Shown piece by piece: positions 1 through 12,050 of a stretch of 64,000 nucleotides of DNA. The notes beneath the pieces were generated by a model. The model made no database searches. It had not been told where the DNA came from and worked only from the letters and a program-made list of their open reading frames with translations. Source of the stretch: Monocercomonoides exilis (Eukaryota; Preaxostyla; Oxymonadida; Polymastigidae). The DNA is taken from positions 62,001 to 126,000 of the forward strand of contig LSRY02000030.1 in NCBI GenBank assembly GCA_001643675.2. Direction: 5' to 3'. Position 1 is the first letter of the stretch; each line of letters starts with the position of its first letter. Made by a program: the position numbers and the translations under genes.

Positions 1-3000
1 ACTCTCCTCCATATTTCGCCCCATACGCTATCGTCAGCGACTCAAACTCCAGTATCTTCTCGTTCTTCATAAACACTCCGTTTTCATCTCCAACCTCAAG
101 CGCCTCAGGGAAGTACAGCGTCGGCTCCTGCCCATCCCCTGCCTGCTCTCCCGCAAACTTCACCCCTTTCTCAAAGTTCCACGTCACTCCGCTTTCCACA
201 TGCGCCCCATGCTCTATCGCCAACGTCTTCTTCACACCATCCACAAATCGCGACTCAAGCGTGAACTTCATCGATCGGCACGGATATCGGTCTGTCCCGC
301 AATACTCTGCGTCTGTTCCATCCATTTCGCATATCGCCACTTTCTCTCCTTTCACAAACGCCGTGTAGAAATGCTTCAGATCAATGCTTCCTCCCCGCGC
401 ATCCACTCCAACAATCGCATTCGCTTCCGCCCCACTCACAAGCTCTTTCGGAATCCTTTCTTGCACAACCATCTTCCGCAGATCATTGCACATCAAATAA
501 ACATTCGTCCCCGTCTGCGCTTCGTTCCCTCCAAACGTCGTCGTCGCATCAATCGTCACAATCCCTTCCTGCATCCTTATGTGCACTCCTCCTCCTTCTC
601 CTGCCTCCTTGCTGCACTTGCAGTTCTCAAACTTGCTGTTCTTCTCAATAGAAACTCTTGTTGCCGATTCAATCGTCACCGCCCCTCCTTTCGTCGATCC
701 CGGCGACGAAATATCTTTGAACGTCGTTTGCATCGCACCAAACGCTCCATTTAGTGAATCCACATGCACTGCCACTCCGCTTCCGCAATGGCATCCCGTG
801 ATCTTCGAAATCGTGCTTTCTCCCAGATACACTCCTCCTTCCGCACCGCTCTTCTCAATCAGCCAGTGCGCCCCTTCAAGCGTAAACCCGCTTATCGTCA
901 CCTTCGTGCACTCAAGCGTTCCTTGAACATTCAACAGCGACACCTTGAACTTCTTTTCCCCTGAATACCCTTCCTCCGGCTTCAACTCACACTCCACAAT
1001 CCCCATCGTCCCTTTATCTGCAACTGACACAATCGCTGACTCAACATTCCCTTCCTTCTCCGACGAGTGCACCACCACAAACCTCTCCAAAAACATCCCT
1101 CCGCTCTTCACCTCAATCAACGCCTTCGCATCTTCTTTCTTCTCGTTCCTCGTTTCAATCCGCCCTTTCCCATTCTCCGGCCCTGACACTCTCACCAGCC
1201 CTTCCGCAACCGTGATCGTTTCTTTCTCGTTCGCAAACGTCCCACTCCCCACAACTCTCCCATACACCCACCTGTACCCTTCACTCGTGCTCTCATCAAC
1301 TGCTTTCTTCAGCGTCTTGCACTTCTGCGTCACCCTTCCGCAGTTCTCCAAATCCTCCCCACTCGCATCCTCCGCATACCGCACTCGGTAATCTTCCCCA
1401 ATAAACTCCTTCTGCGCTCCTTCCGCCTGCCCTTTGTAGTACACTCGCTCATCTGCATCGCTCGTCGTCATACTCTTCAAAAACGGCGAATCCTCCTTCC
1501 CAATGTCTGCTGCCCCCGCTTCCTCCAGATACACATCTATCCCGTGCCCGTCTCCTTGCTTAGCATTCTCCGAAAACACAACATGGAACTTCTTCCCAAA
1601 CACCGCACTCTTCGTCTTCAGATACATCCCTCCTCCATTCTTGCTCGTGCACTTCTTAATCTCCACATACTCCAGCCCAATAGAGTTCGCTGTAATCCCA
1701 TCACCCGTCATCTCAATGTGCATCGCCCCACCACTCTCGCTTGCTGTGCACGAATCAAACACCATCGCCGTCGTCGTTTCCGATCTCACACTCAACGCTG
1801 CACATTCTTTCCCGTAGATCGCTCCTCCTTTCCCGTTCGCCCCCGTCGCTTTGCACTCCACAAAGTCCGTCTGCTTCACTGTCACACTCCCAAATTCACA
1901 CCCAACTACTCCTCCTTTCCCATCCTTGTGGCTGTTCTCTATCTTCGCAAACTTGCACAGATCCAGCACCACACTGCTCGTCTTCACATTCTCTCCGTTT
2001 CCACACCGGATAAGCCCATATTCTCCATCTACCATCATCCCCGTGTATGTGCACCCCGTCAGCGTCAACGCCCCTTCAACAACCACAAACGCTGACACTC
2101 CAAAGTGCATCGTCTCTCCTCCTTCCAGCCCAAACCCACTGAACTCTGCACTTCCTCCTTCCATACGCAAAACACTGTACTCAATCGTCTTCCCTGCCTC
2201 AAACACTGCCTTCCCTCCCGAAGCGGCCAGGCTTCCTCCCACAATCGTCTTAAACAGCGCAACAGGAGAGCATCCACAAAGCATCTTTTCAAACGCCACA
2301 GGCACACTCGCTTCAATTCCACTCAGCTTCAATTTCCCCGTCACCTTGAAGTATCCCCCATCCTCTTCAACTTCTCCCTTCTTCCCTACCGTCACCTTCG
2401 CCTCCTTGTATTCTCCATCGTTCCACGCCACCATCGTTATCAACGCCTGAACAACACTCGGCGCCGTAAACTCATACTCTTCTCCTCCTTTCATGTGGAT
2501 CGTCTTCGCATCAAGCTTGCTGATGTGTCTGATGCACTCTTCTATCGTCTGGCACGGATAATGCTCCGACCCACAGTACTTCTCATCCTTCCCTGACACA
2601 CTCGAAACATACATCTCCGAATCTTCGTATTTCTCAAAGAACGTGTACAGGTCAATCGCATACGTCCCAAAGTCTACCCCATCAGTACCTACCATCTCGT
2701 TCCCAACCTTCGACAACGCCGCCTTGCTGAAGTGCTCTTCCGTCACAAGATGCTTCAAGTTTCCTCCTTTCAAGTACACCGTCTTCCCTTCTTTCGCAAC
2801 ATTCCCTTCTGCAACCATCGTCCCAAACAGCCCACTGTCCATCGTCGCCCAAATAATCTCAACATACACCGCTCCTCCTTGCCCTTCTGAATTCCCTTTG
2901 CACCCTCTAAACGTGTTCGTCTCCGTAAACCGCACTCTCGCCTTCTCGTTCTCCGCCACTATGCAGAACGCCCCTCCTTTCTTCGACGTTTCCGACACAC

Positions 3001-6000
3001 ACCTCTCAAACGTGCACTTGCTCACACTAAGCTCCATCTCATGATCCTTCATATCCACCGTCAAAATCGCTGCCTCTCCGTTCGGGCAGCACTTCGCCGT
3101 GATGTCCTGAGCCGTCACCCCGTTCATCTCAATACTCGCTTTCTCCACTGCCTCAACACCAAACAGCGAGCTTCCATAAATACTGAACCCTTCAATACGC
3201 ACCGTGAGCATCTCGCATCTCCCTCCTTTCATCAGGAACATCGGAACCGTAAAGTCTCCCTTTCCATCTCCTTCCGCTTCTTGCTTGATGTACATTTCCC
3301 TCATAAACAGCATCCCTCCTGCCTCAACATCAAACAGTCGCGTCCCTCTGTTTCCTTTCTTTCCAGAGTCATGGATAAAATTAATTTTAGCTAAAACAAA
3401 GTATGCTCCATTTGATACAGTAACAAAAGCTTTTTCTAAAGGTTCATCTTCAAACATTGTGAAACATTTTGTAACTTCTTCATCATAAGAACCAAATACA
3501 AAGCTTTGTTTGCCTGCTGTTGGTTCAATTGAAGTAAATTCCTCTTTGAAGTCTCCTCCTTTGCATTGTAAAGAAATTTTAGGCTTGTCTCCAATCAAGC
3601 TCAGCGCTTTGTGGATCGTCTTGCATGCCACTTCTCCATCTGTTTTGCACGCCGCATCATCTCCAGCAACCGGATCAACATCGATTGGATCTTTCACATA
3701 ATCAATCCAGTCTTTCTCTCCTTGGTCCTCTTCAGTCTTGTAATAGTACAATTTATCAACTGTCCTTGTTGCTGAACACAGTTTGAAGTCATCCTTTTCA
3801 AACGCTGTCCCGCATTCATCATACAGATACACTCCGTTTCCTTTCGTTCCTATATTCTCAGAAAATTCAAATTCCATCTTCACTGGCTTCTCCTTCAACT
3901 TCAAATACGCTCCTCCTCCATTCTCCCCATTGCATCCCGTAAACATAACATTATTGAAAATTGACCCCAATGGAATGTTTTCAATATATATCCCTCCTCC
4001 GTTTCCATTCACAGCACCGCAAAATTCAAACTGTACCATATGCATCTCAAACTTGCTCGTCACCCCTTTCACATACAGCGCTCCTCCATATCCTTTCTCT
4101 CCTTTCACTTGAGATTGAACAAAACTATTTGTATGAAACGCTGTTTTCACATCAAGCACAAAACTGTCTATCCCTTCAACGCACAATGCTCCTCCTTTCC
4201 CTCCTTCTTTCTCGTTGCTGCATGATTCAAACGTGCAATCTGTAATCCTCAGCTTGCTTTGCGCTCCCGTCATCACAAGCACACTGGCTTGCACTTTCGA
4301 CACAACAGATGCAAACTCACATCCAACAAGTTCAATCTCATTCTCTCCAATCTGCAGTGCAGATCCTGTGTTAATTGTCATTCCATTGATTTTCAGCTTT
4401 TCAATCGTCGCTTCCACTCCTTTCTCTATCACAATAGGGCTCTTCTCGAATTTTGAATTTCCTTCCTGAACAGTTCGTTCCAATCGTACGTCATTCAATA
4501 TCACTTTCCCATTTACGCAATGAATTAATTGGTAATTTGCATTAATTTCATTGCTTGTATCAAATATGATGCTACTCAATACTAATTCCTTATTATTTGA
4601 TGATTTTATTAGAGTTGATGAATGACATCCAGAAATTAAGCTGTTCGGTATTTTAATGTTAAGTGCTGTAAAAGTCATATCAGTTTTGCATTCAATAATG
4701 CCTGAATCTTCTGTCTTGGCAATTGTTGATTCTTCAAAAATTATCTGATTGAATGGTCCGTCAATTGATGTTATGGCAGTCTTAGTTTTGCCCCATTCCA
4801 AAAATGGTTCAATTGACACGCCTGAGCACACGTAAATGATGTTATAGTCTTCGGTCTTCAAAATATTGGAAAGAAGGTAGCTCAAAGTTTTGCATGGATA
4901 TGACGGTTTTTGTCCACAATATTGCGAATCCTGCTCATTGTTAAGTGATCCAACATATCCTGTTGGAACTTTATTTGCAGGTGTGACGAAAAATGAAAGT
5001 TCAATTGGATTTGCTTGTGTATAGATATCCATCCCCATTGTCTTTTCGGTAGATCCTGTAATTAAAGAAGTGTCAATTTTACTTTCAGTCACAACATTTC
5101 GAAGGTTATTGGAAGAAATGAAGAAATCTTTAGCTTCAGTTGCTTCATTATCTGTATATGTCTTTTCCTCAATTCTCAGATCAGTGCAATCTCCCAATTC
5201 TAAATAAAATGCACCTCCCCTTCCTCCGGCTTTGCATCTTGTGAATGATGATGAAATTTTGATAATTGAATCTGGTCTTAGGCGAGAATCAATATGCATT
5301 GCTCCTCCAGTTGTTGATTTCAGAGACGAACAGTCTGTGAATTCGCAATTCGTAATCGTCAATTTTGACTTGTCGGTGTTCCCAAGAACAGCTTGCAAAA
5401 CTGCAGGGACATCTTCGCAATCGACAGATATGGAATTAAATCTGGATTCTTCAAATTCCAGTGTGATATAACTGTTTTTACAGCTAATTAATGGACATTT
5501 ATAAAATCGATAGTTATTAATTGTAACGTCGCTCAATCCAAGTTCTCCTTGAACTTTGAAGAGAGAGTGAGACAATCTTGTGCTTTGATCTAATGCAGCT
5601 GTTGGGTGAATTTCACATTGAGAAATATGTGTACCGGCTTTGTCATTAAGTATCTCGAGCAAATAGACTGCGTTTTCGTTTTGAGGGTCTACAGAATGAA
5701 TTATCACCAAATTATTAATTTCCAGCTGGCACACACAAGTCTGTTTCAGCAATGTTTCTTGATTTTTGTTGCCTTCTGTGACAATTGACGTTGTTAGCGG
5801 CGTTCCTTCAATTCCATTGATAGCATAAGAACAATCTTTTGTCAAATCAATTGTTTGGATATGTTGTTTGTATTCCTTATCTTCAAATAAATTTGCTTCC
5901 TGAGCATAATGCGTTATTGCTAAGTTAAATGCAACGTTTATTGATGCGCATGCAGCTTTATCCGAAATTCCGCAAAAATCAGAATCGATTCCACCATCAG

Positions 6001-8419
6001 CAGCAACTTTCCTGCTTTTCGAGCCATATTTTATCCAAGGCTTATGTTCATGAACAGCGTTAGAAGATAAAAAGAATCGTGTTTCTTCATCTGCATCTGA
6101 AAATGAATCTGTAAACGGATCTGCTTCCAATGGAATTTGTCGATTATCAACGAAATATACATCAACTCCCTTATCTTGGTCTGCTGTTGTCACAGAATTT
6201 TCCTCAAAAATGATAGCTTCCAGCTTGTCTCCCTCGTTTCTTTCGCGGAAATTTCTGCTTTGTGTAGCAGCATCATTTCTTTCAATAAAGATTCCAGCAC
6301 CTTTTAATGCAGTGCATTTCTGAAATAGGCATTGAGTCATTTCCAATCCTGTAATTCCTGTTAAATGTAATGCTGCTCCTTTACCTTCATTTGAGGTACA
6401 CTCTGTAAAAATGACTTCATTTAATTTGAGAGTGGTGGCTCCAAGACTAGTCTCAATTGTTACAGCACCATAAGTTTTAGAAGTGCACATCATAAAGCTC
6501 GACGATGACAGAGTTACAGAAAGTTGTGCTTTCGATAGAATGCTCAAGCATGAAGCAGAGTTCGCTGAGCTGACCGACTGCATCAAAAGTTCGAACTGGA
6601 TAGAAATTATATCATTTGCAGAGCGTATACCGTTAGACGGAGCAGGAGTGTCAACCATTTCAATTGCGGATCCTTGATTTATGTTCATATTCGTTAGCAC
6701 GTGCAATGAAACTGGCTGAGTGAAAGTTACTGCATCGATATAAAACAGAAATGGCGATTTCGCAAAAGTGCATGGCCCTTCAGCATTTCCATTTATTGAA
6801 ATCTCGTTAAATACAACTGTACCTTTCTGAGCAAACAGCACGGCATAATCGATTTCTTCGTTAGCTGGCATGTCGAAGACAACACCAGAAAGATGCAATT
6901 CTCCATCTGAATTGAAGTTCATGAAGTATCCTGGCTTTGTTACTCCTGTAAACTTTGATGGTAACGAGAAAAAGATGTACTTTGCAGAAAAAGGAAGCTT
7001 TGCAAGCAAAATTGCTCCTCCTTCTGAATCTGCTAAAACGGTTTCTGGGTAAGTAATAGCGTTAAATACATTTTCAACTCCGTTTAATGAAAGCTTCGAA
7101 GGGCTTTCACCTTCGTTTAGAATTATTTGATCTCCAACAGTCGATTGAAGGATATCGAAAGTACATTCGCCAGTAGTATCCCAATGCTCCTTTGCAATCG
7201 CAATTGAAGCACAAGGATAATATGTCACTCCGCAAAATCTCCAATCTCCGCCTGTAGCTTGATCAACAAGTACATTATTCAAAACAGTTTTTCTATCTTC
7301 TTTGTAATAGTAAACGTCAATAGGATGAGCAAAGTCGTTGCCTCCGCAAAGTACAAAGTCATTGCTTGGTGATGTTAAAGTTTCAGAAATTGATTTAAGT
7401 GCGTCATCGCAGCCTTCCAATGAGGCATGGTCTATGTATAAGTTATTTCCCAAATATGCGACGTTGTTTTCGAAAGCAACAGAATCTGTTGTAAATGTAA
7501 AAATTCCTCCACTTTCAAACTTAATTGCCAAAGCTGCACCGCATCCATCCGTTTTGCAGTTCTTAAATGAGCTTCCAGTACCTGTTATCTCAAACTTTGA
7601 ATCTGTGTTATTCGATTCATAGTTAATTATCCCACCAAGATTTGTTTTTTGTTCAACAGAAGAAGTGCAACTATCAAAAGTACAGTCATTGAGTGTAGCA
7701 GTAGTTGCAACTTCGAGCGTACTGAAAATTCTTATGGGGGATCCAGATAAAACTTTGGCTTTGTTAATGGAGACTGTTGAAAGTAATACCTTGTTTGAAT
7801 CCACGATATCAAAAATATTTGAAGCAAATGATACAACGTTTGTAGGATCAAAGGCAGTATTTTCCATTGTAAATTCACTTTTCGAAATAATTACATATTT
7901 AAACTTGATATCAACAAAAGTTTGGGTATCGAATATAGCATTTGAAATTGTTAGTTTTCCATTGCTTGAAGAGATAAGCGCTTGAGGTTTCTTTCCGCAT
8001 GTATCTTTAAATGCAGATGGCAATGAAAATTTTATATAATCAAATTTTAGTTCTCCTGCATCATCTTTATCAAAGACTGCTTTCTGCTGATCAATTACAT
8101 CCAAATCTTCGGAAAAACGTAAGTCTGCCTTGTTGTTATCAGAACTTTCTATGTGAATACTTTGTCCAAAATCCCATTGAATTTGAGATTCTGCATCAAC
8201 ATCTGTAACAATCTTAATTGAGCAAGGCTGAGAATGATCGAGAATTGAAACGGCTTTATTAAATGTTAAGCAAGGGTTGTCAACAGTGCATTGGTCCCCA
8301 GTTCCCTGGCTGCTGATCCATGCTTCAGTGACAGTCTGAGCATAAAAAACTTGAAAAAGAAGAGCAACTAATCTTATTGATAAAAATGAGCTATAAGCAA
8401 TATTGCATCGAAATTTCTT
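1..8419 (-). CDS. Giant modular Cys-rich beta-helix surface protein (5' end unresolved, 3' end outside window)
   Basis: One reading frame stays open on the minus strand from 8419 to the window edge, about 2800 codons; I followed it line by line from 8419 to about 3400 and by translation below that. It starts with a hydrophobic stretch (LVALLFQVFYA) that looks like a signal peptide. The body is short strands with recurrent C-x-F/C-x-S pairs and GGG-A/V-x-Y/M turns, typical of right-handed parallel beta-helix / polymorphic outer-membrane-like proteins. Eight modules each open with a Y/F-C-G-x(4-5)-P-C-x-T/S type motif, near 8300, 7210, 5960, 4890, 3640, 2550, 1330 and 290, so the period is about 1.15 kb. 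Several modules close with a G-x-DVYL-like motif. No in-frame ATG exists downstream of the TGA at 8420-8422, so a short 5' exon or a one-base sequence error is likely. The complete paralog at 31327 ends in a membrane anchor; this one probably does too. Ligand and function are unknown. Confidence 0.8.
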
Positions 8420-8435
8420 CATATATATTACCATT

Positions 8436-8885
8436 TTGTGACTGGAAAAAGTAGTTTCCAGATCCAAAAAAAAGATCAAATATTACCTTAACTGATTAAA
8501 GAAAAATGATTTTTTGATTTAATAAATAAAATAATATTCTTTTGAACGCTATTGTTAATAAATGAAACGAAATATTTTTTCCAAAAGTTTTGATAAAAAT
8601 GTTGCTCCAAAAGTTTTTCTCATTCGATTTACTTTCAATCGATAATAAAAAAACTTACAAAGTTGAAAGTTCTTAAAAAATTTCAATTTTTCAATCAGTT
8701 GAGAAAAATCATTAGATGACAAAAAAAACAAATGTGGTTATGGAAATATCACAATTATTTCCTATTTCAATCATTTTTCATCTCTTTTGAGATTCTTTTT
8801 AACGCTTTTTTTTTGAAAAAGTTCGAAATTTGATTTTTGAAAAATTCTGATTTGTATTATTTCAGTTTTATAAATAACATACTAT

Positions 8886-8935
<50 letters not shown>

Positions 8936-9024
8936 AAAAAGAAAAGTGATGTTTTTTGTAAATCCAATTCTATGTGTGATAAGCATGGTAATCACTATTT
9001 TCTTTTGAACATTTCAAAAGACAT
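8436..9024. other. AT-rich intergenic DNA upstream of the beta-helix gene
   Basis: I see no coding sequence here. The stretch presumably holds the promoter and possibly a short 5' exon of the minus-strand gene. On the minus strand, GTAATA donor-like words at about 8474 and 8432 and a TTTCCAG acceptor-like word near 8443 are present, but no combination restores an ATG to the long frame. Confidence 0.4.
8890..8933 (+). repeat. 44-nt poly(A) homopolymer
   Basis: An uninterrupted run of 44 adenines in non-coding DNA. It may be the tail of an old retroposed sequence or simple slippage; no gene remnant is recognisable immediately upstream. Confidence 0.9.
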
Positions 9025-9528
9025 ATTGGGTGATTATTTTCGATATCAGATGGATAATTATTTTTGAAAAGTCGCAAATGTTAAATTTTCTAATAAATCA
9101 AAAATCACATATCTTGATCAAATTTCAGTTCCCGCTCATGCAACTTTACAGGAATGTGTTAAATAGCATTGTAAAATTATATCCTCCGCTTTGGTGAAGT
9201 TGCATAAGCGGAAACTGTAATTTGATCAAGATATGAAATTTTTGATTTATTAGAAAATTTAACATCTGCGACTTTTCATAAATAATTACCCATATGTTTC
9301 CATATAAAAAATTCGGTTCGAAAATATCCCTTGAATGCCGCAAAATGAAGATTGAAAAATGAAAAGGCCAATAAGAAACATTTTCATTTTTATTTGAGCT
9401 ATAACATTTGTTTTGATTACAGTTGTGATAATTCAACAATTCAAACATAAAGTCACTTCCAAATGATAAACTACGTATGAAAAATCAACACCCCGAAAAA
9501 AATTTATGATTCCAAAAATAATCACCCA
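9025..9528. mobile_element. MITE-like element, copy E, split by a nested element
   Basis: The outer ends read GGGTGATTATTTT on the left and AAAATAATCACCC on the right, matching the termini of the copies at 10145, 10552 and 13124. The interior from about 9300 carries the family landmarks in order: TTCGGTTCG, a TTTGAGCTATAACAT segment, ACAGTTGTGATAA, and ACACCCCGAAAAAA near the right end. The left interior is interrupted at 9050-9293 by a different inverted-repeat element. Confidence 0.65.
9050..9293. mobile_element. Foldback element with about 95-bp inverted arms, nested in copy E
   Basis: The left arm (about 9050-9145) begins ATGGATAATTATTTTTGAAA and contains AAAGTCGCAAATGTTAAATT. The right arm (about 9190-9293) is its near-perfect reverse complement and ends AATAATTACCCAT. 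No open reading frame lies between them. A related end (AAGTCGCATATGTTAAAT) marks another element at 37617. It is non-autonomous; the source transposase is unknown. Confidence 0.7.
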
Positions 9529-10144
9529 ACTCATCGATTTTTATCACATTCAATCAATAATTTAATGTCATTTCAAGTTTGTTTTAATATTTGCTTTATT
9601 GTTTTTTTATGAAATAAACAAAAATTCAAAGCTAAATAAAGAATCTCTCATTTGATTAAAGTTAGACAAAAATGTGGCTGTATTCCAATAAAGTTTCAAT
9701 TTTATCTTTCTTCTATTTTTGTTTTATCAAAAATAATCCCAATTTGAATTTGCAACTGTTTGCGTCATTCTTTTTGATAAGGAGAAGATGTTAAATATCA
9801 GTCTCAAAAAAAAAAAAAAATTGAACCTTATTTCTAATTTTTTTGTATTTTGTTTGGCAAGATTTTCCGAAATGCACCTATTCACCCATCAAAAAGGTAT
9901 GCACATTTTGATTTACAAAATAACAAAGAAAAAGAATATTCAGAAATAAAATGATCAAAAATATTATAATAATTTTTTTAACACTGCTTTCTTCACATTT
10001 GCGACTTTTCAAAAAGACAAACACATATGTAAGTCTTTGTAGAAAATAAAAAGAATGCAATCAAAACCTGATGTTCTCTCATCGAATATGATCAACATCA
10101 ATCATTATTCATTTTTTGTGCTTACCCATTTTTTCATTCAAAAC
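9529..10144. other. AT-rich intergenic DNA
   Basis: No gene seen. There are short A and T homopolymers and one isolated TTTGCGACTTTTCAAAAAG motif (about 9998-10017) that resembles the ends of the foldback family. Small open frames here have biased, repeat-like composition. Confidence 0.5.
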
Positions 10145-10404
10145 ATGGGTGATTATTTTTGAAATAATAATTTTTTTTGTGTGTCGATGATTCAAAGATT
10201 GTTTGTCATTGGAAAGAGATTTTGAATTCAAATGCAAAAACTATCACAATTGTTTCAAAAGCAAATGTTTTTGTTGAAATAAAGATGAAGATGTTATAAA
10301 CATACCATTTCACTTTTTGTGTGTTCATTTATTAATATTCAAGGGAAATTTAAAAAACGAAAATAATGAAAGAAAAAATTAGTTTTCAAAAATAAATACC
10401 CACA
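10145..10404. mobile_element. MITE-like element, copy A
   Basis: About 260 bp. The left end is ATGGGTGATTATTTTTGAAA and the right end is TTTTCAAAAATAAATACCCA, an imperfect inverted repeat. The interior is diverged from the other copies. Same family as copies at 10552, 12051 and 13124. Confidence 0.6.
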
Positions 10405-10551
10405 TATATTTTCCATTTCAAATCATCACAGTGGATATATGCATCATCACATTATGTTTTATAAAGCATCAATATTACTAAGAAAATTTAGTTATTTGAT
10501 AAAAAATTGATATTTTTTGCTTTTCAAAATAATGTTTGAATATGTCTGAAT

Positions 10552-10811
10552 ATGGGTGTTTATTTTTGAAATCATATTTTTTCTTTCAGAATTTTCGGTC
10601 CAATATTTTCACTTTTTTTATCAACAAAAGAGCACAAAAAAATGAAAAGGTTTATTGAAAACATCAACATCTTTATTTGAGTATAAACATTAATTTTTAA
10701 TACAGTTGTGATAAAAACATACATAAAATACAAAAACTCTTCTTAATGACAAACAACCTTTGAAAAATAAACACCCCGAAAAAAGTTATGATTACAAAAA
10801 TAATTACCCAT
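10552..10811. mobile_element. MITE-like element, copy B
   Basis: About 260 bp. The left terminus is ATGGGTGTTTATTTTTGAAA and the right terminus is TTACAAAAATAATTACCCAT. Internal landmarks shared with the copy at 13124 include a TTTCGGT-type word with AATATTTTCAC, ATCAACAAAAGAGCAC, ACAGTTGTGATAA and ACACCCCGAAAAAAGTTATG. It has no coding capacity. Confidence 0.75.
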
Positions 10812-11638
10812 ATCACTATCAAACAATGAAAATTGTTCTTTATTGTTGAAAAACGAGTTTTTATTTAAAGAAATTTTCAGAAATATAATAACAGACTCAA
10901 ATTCATTTGCAAAATTTATGAATTATTTTTTTGTGTGAATGGTGTCATCGCACATGATGTCAATCGGATTTAGCAACAAAAAGTTGTTACAAAAATGAAG
11001 CGATCACATATGATTTTGGCTGCAGGTTAATATTTTCGTAAAGATAACTTTTTTCGAAATGTTGTTTAAGAAAGTTTCTTTTGTCAGTGGCTGTTAAATA
11101 ACAAAAAATATATTCAATAATCGTTTCAAAAACACATGCTTGATATGCATTCATAACAACACTTTTTGCGGATGATGTTATCAATTTGCAATGTTCATCA
11201 TCAACAATGCTATGCAAAATTGCGAACTGAAAATTTCAACAGAAAAATTAATATTTCAAAAAAAAGATTCTGTTGCAACAAATAACCAATCTTTCATTCA
11301 TGAATCCATTGAAAGAGAGAAAAAAGGATTACACAAACTCGTTGTTTAATTTTGAACAAAAATGGACAAAACAATCCATAACTTTGAATTTTTATCTTTT
11401 CGGAATTCATCAAATATTGCCGGTTTTTTTATTCTATTGCTTCGGCTTCCATATCAAATACAACAGTTTATTCATTTGAACCTCTCATAATTTCTTATAA
11501 TGTCGTTAAAATTGATGAGGCGATTTTGAATAGAAGGGTATTTGAAAAAAATAATATGAAAAAGAAAATTTAGTTATTCGAAGCAGTTCAGAGAAATGCA
11601 GAGGATAACGATGATAATTCTTTTCAGTTTGTGTGCCA
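10812..11638. other. AT-rich DNA, probably decayed transposon sequence
   Basis: No gene is supported. The minus-strand frame at 10987-11217 and the plus-strand frame at 11273-11479 have no recognisable domain. The right part may be the degraded upstream half of the transposase relic that begins clearly at 11639. Confidence 0.4.
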
Positions 11639-12050
11639 AATAGAAAAAATGACTCACTTATTCCAATCATCAAAGCCAATATTTTTCCTATGACTCCAAT
11701 TCACAGTGACGAATGGAAAGCTTATGTCTATTTTGAGGAGATTGGACATGTGCATAAAACTGTTTGCCATCAGTTTCACTTTCGAATCTTTGAAAGAGAA
11801 ATTTGAACTGACAAATTTGAAGGCTTTTGGAGAAGCTTCATCGTGAGATGATAAAAATTGAATAAAAGAAAAATTCAGTGTTGATTATATGTCATTATTT
11901 ATTGAATGCAAGACAAGTAAGTTTTCTTTCGTTCAAACAGTCAAAGCAATTTACAGATATTCACCAGAAAATTTTGAAGAAGAAGAGGAGCAGGATCCTG
12001 AAAAAAAATATGATGAAGAAGTTGTTACTGAAATTCAAATTTTAAAATGA
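11639..12050 (+). pseudogene. Merlin/IS1595-type DDE transposase relic
   Basis: The frame at 11639-11806 reads NRKNDSLIPIIKANIFP and then IHSDEWKAYVYFEEIGHVHK followed by TVCHQFHF. The order S-D-x-W-x-A-Y, about ten residues, H-K-T-V-x-H-x-F is the second catalytic Asp block of ISXO2/IS1595-like and eukaryotic Merlin transposases. A TGA follows at about 11804. A second piece downstream, split by a 24-nt GTAAGT...CAG candidate intron (11917-11940), reads as an acidic tail ending in a TGA at 12048-12050. The first Asp and the third catalytic residue are not visible, so it is dead. It sits inside the MITE-rich interval. Confidence 0.65.

Noticed and set aside
200-4469. Several plus-strand frames (200-754, 945-1391, 1851-2450, 3783-4112 and others)
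   Set aside because: They lie antisense to the continuous beta-helix frame and have no domains of their own.
8837-9067. 76-residue frame with a poly-Lys block
   Set aside because: It reads through the 44-nt poly(A) run; there is no conserved sequence on either side.
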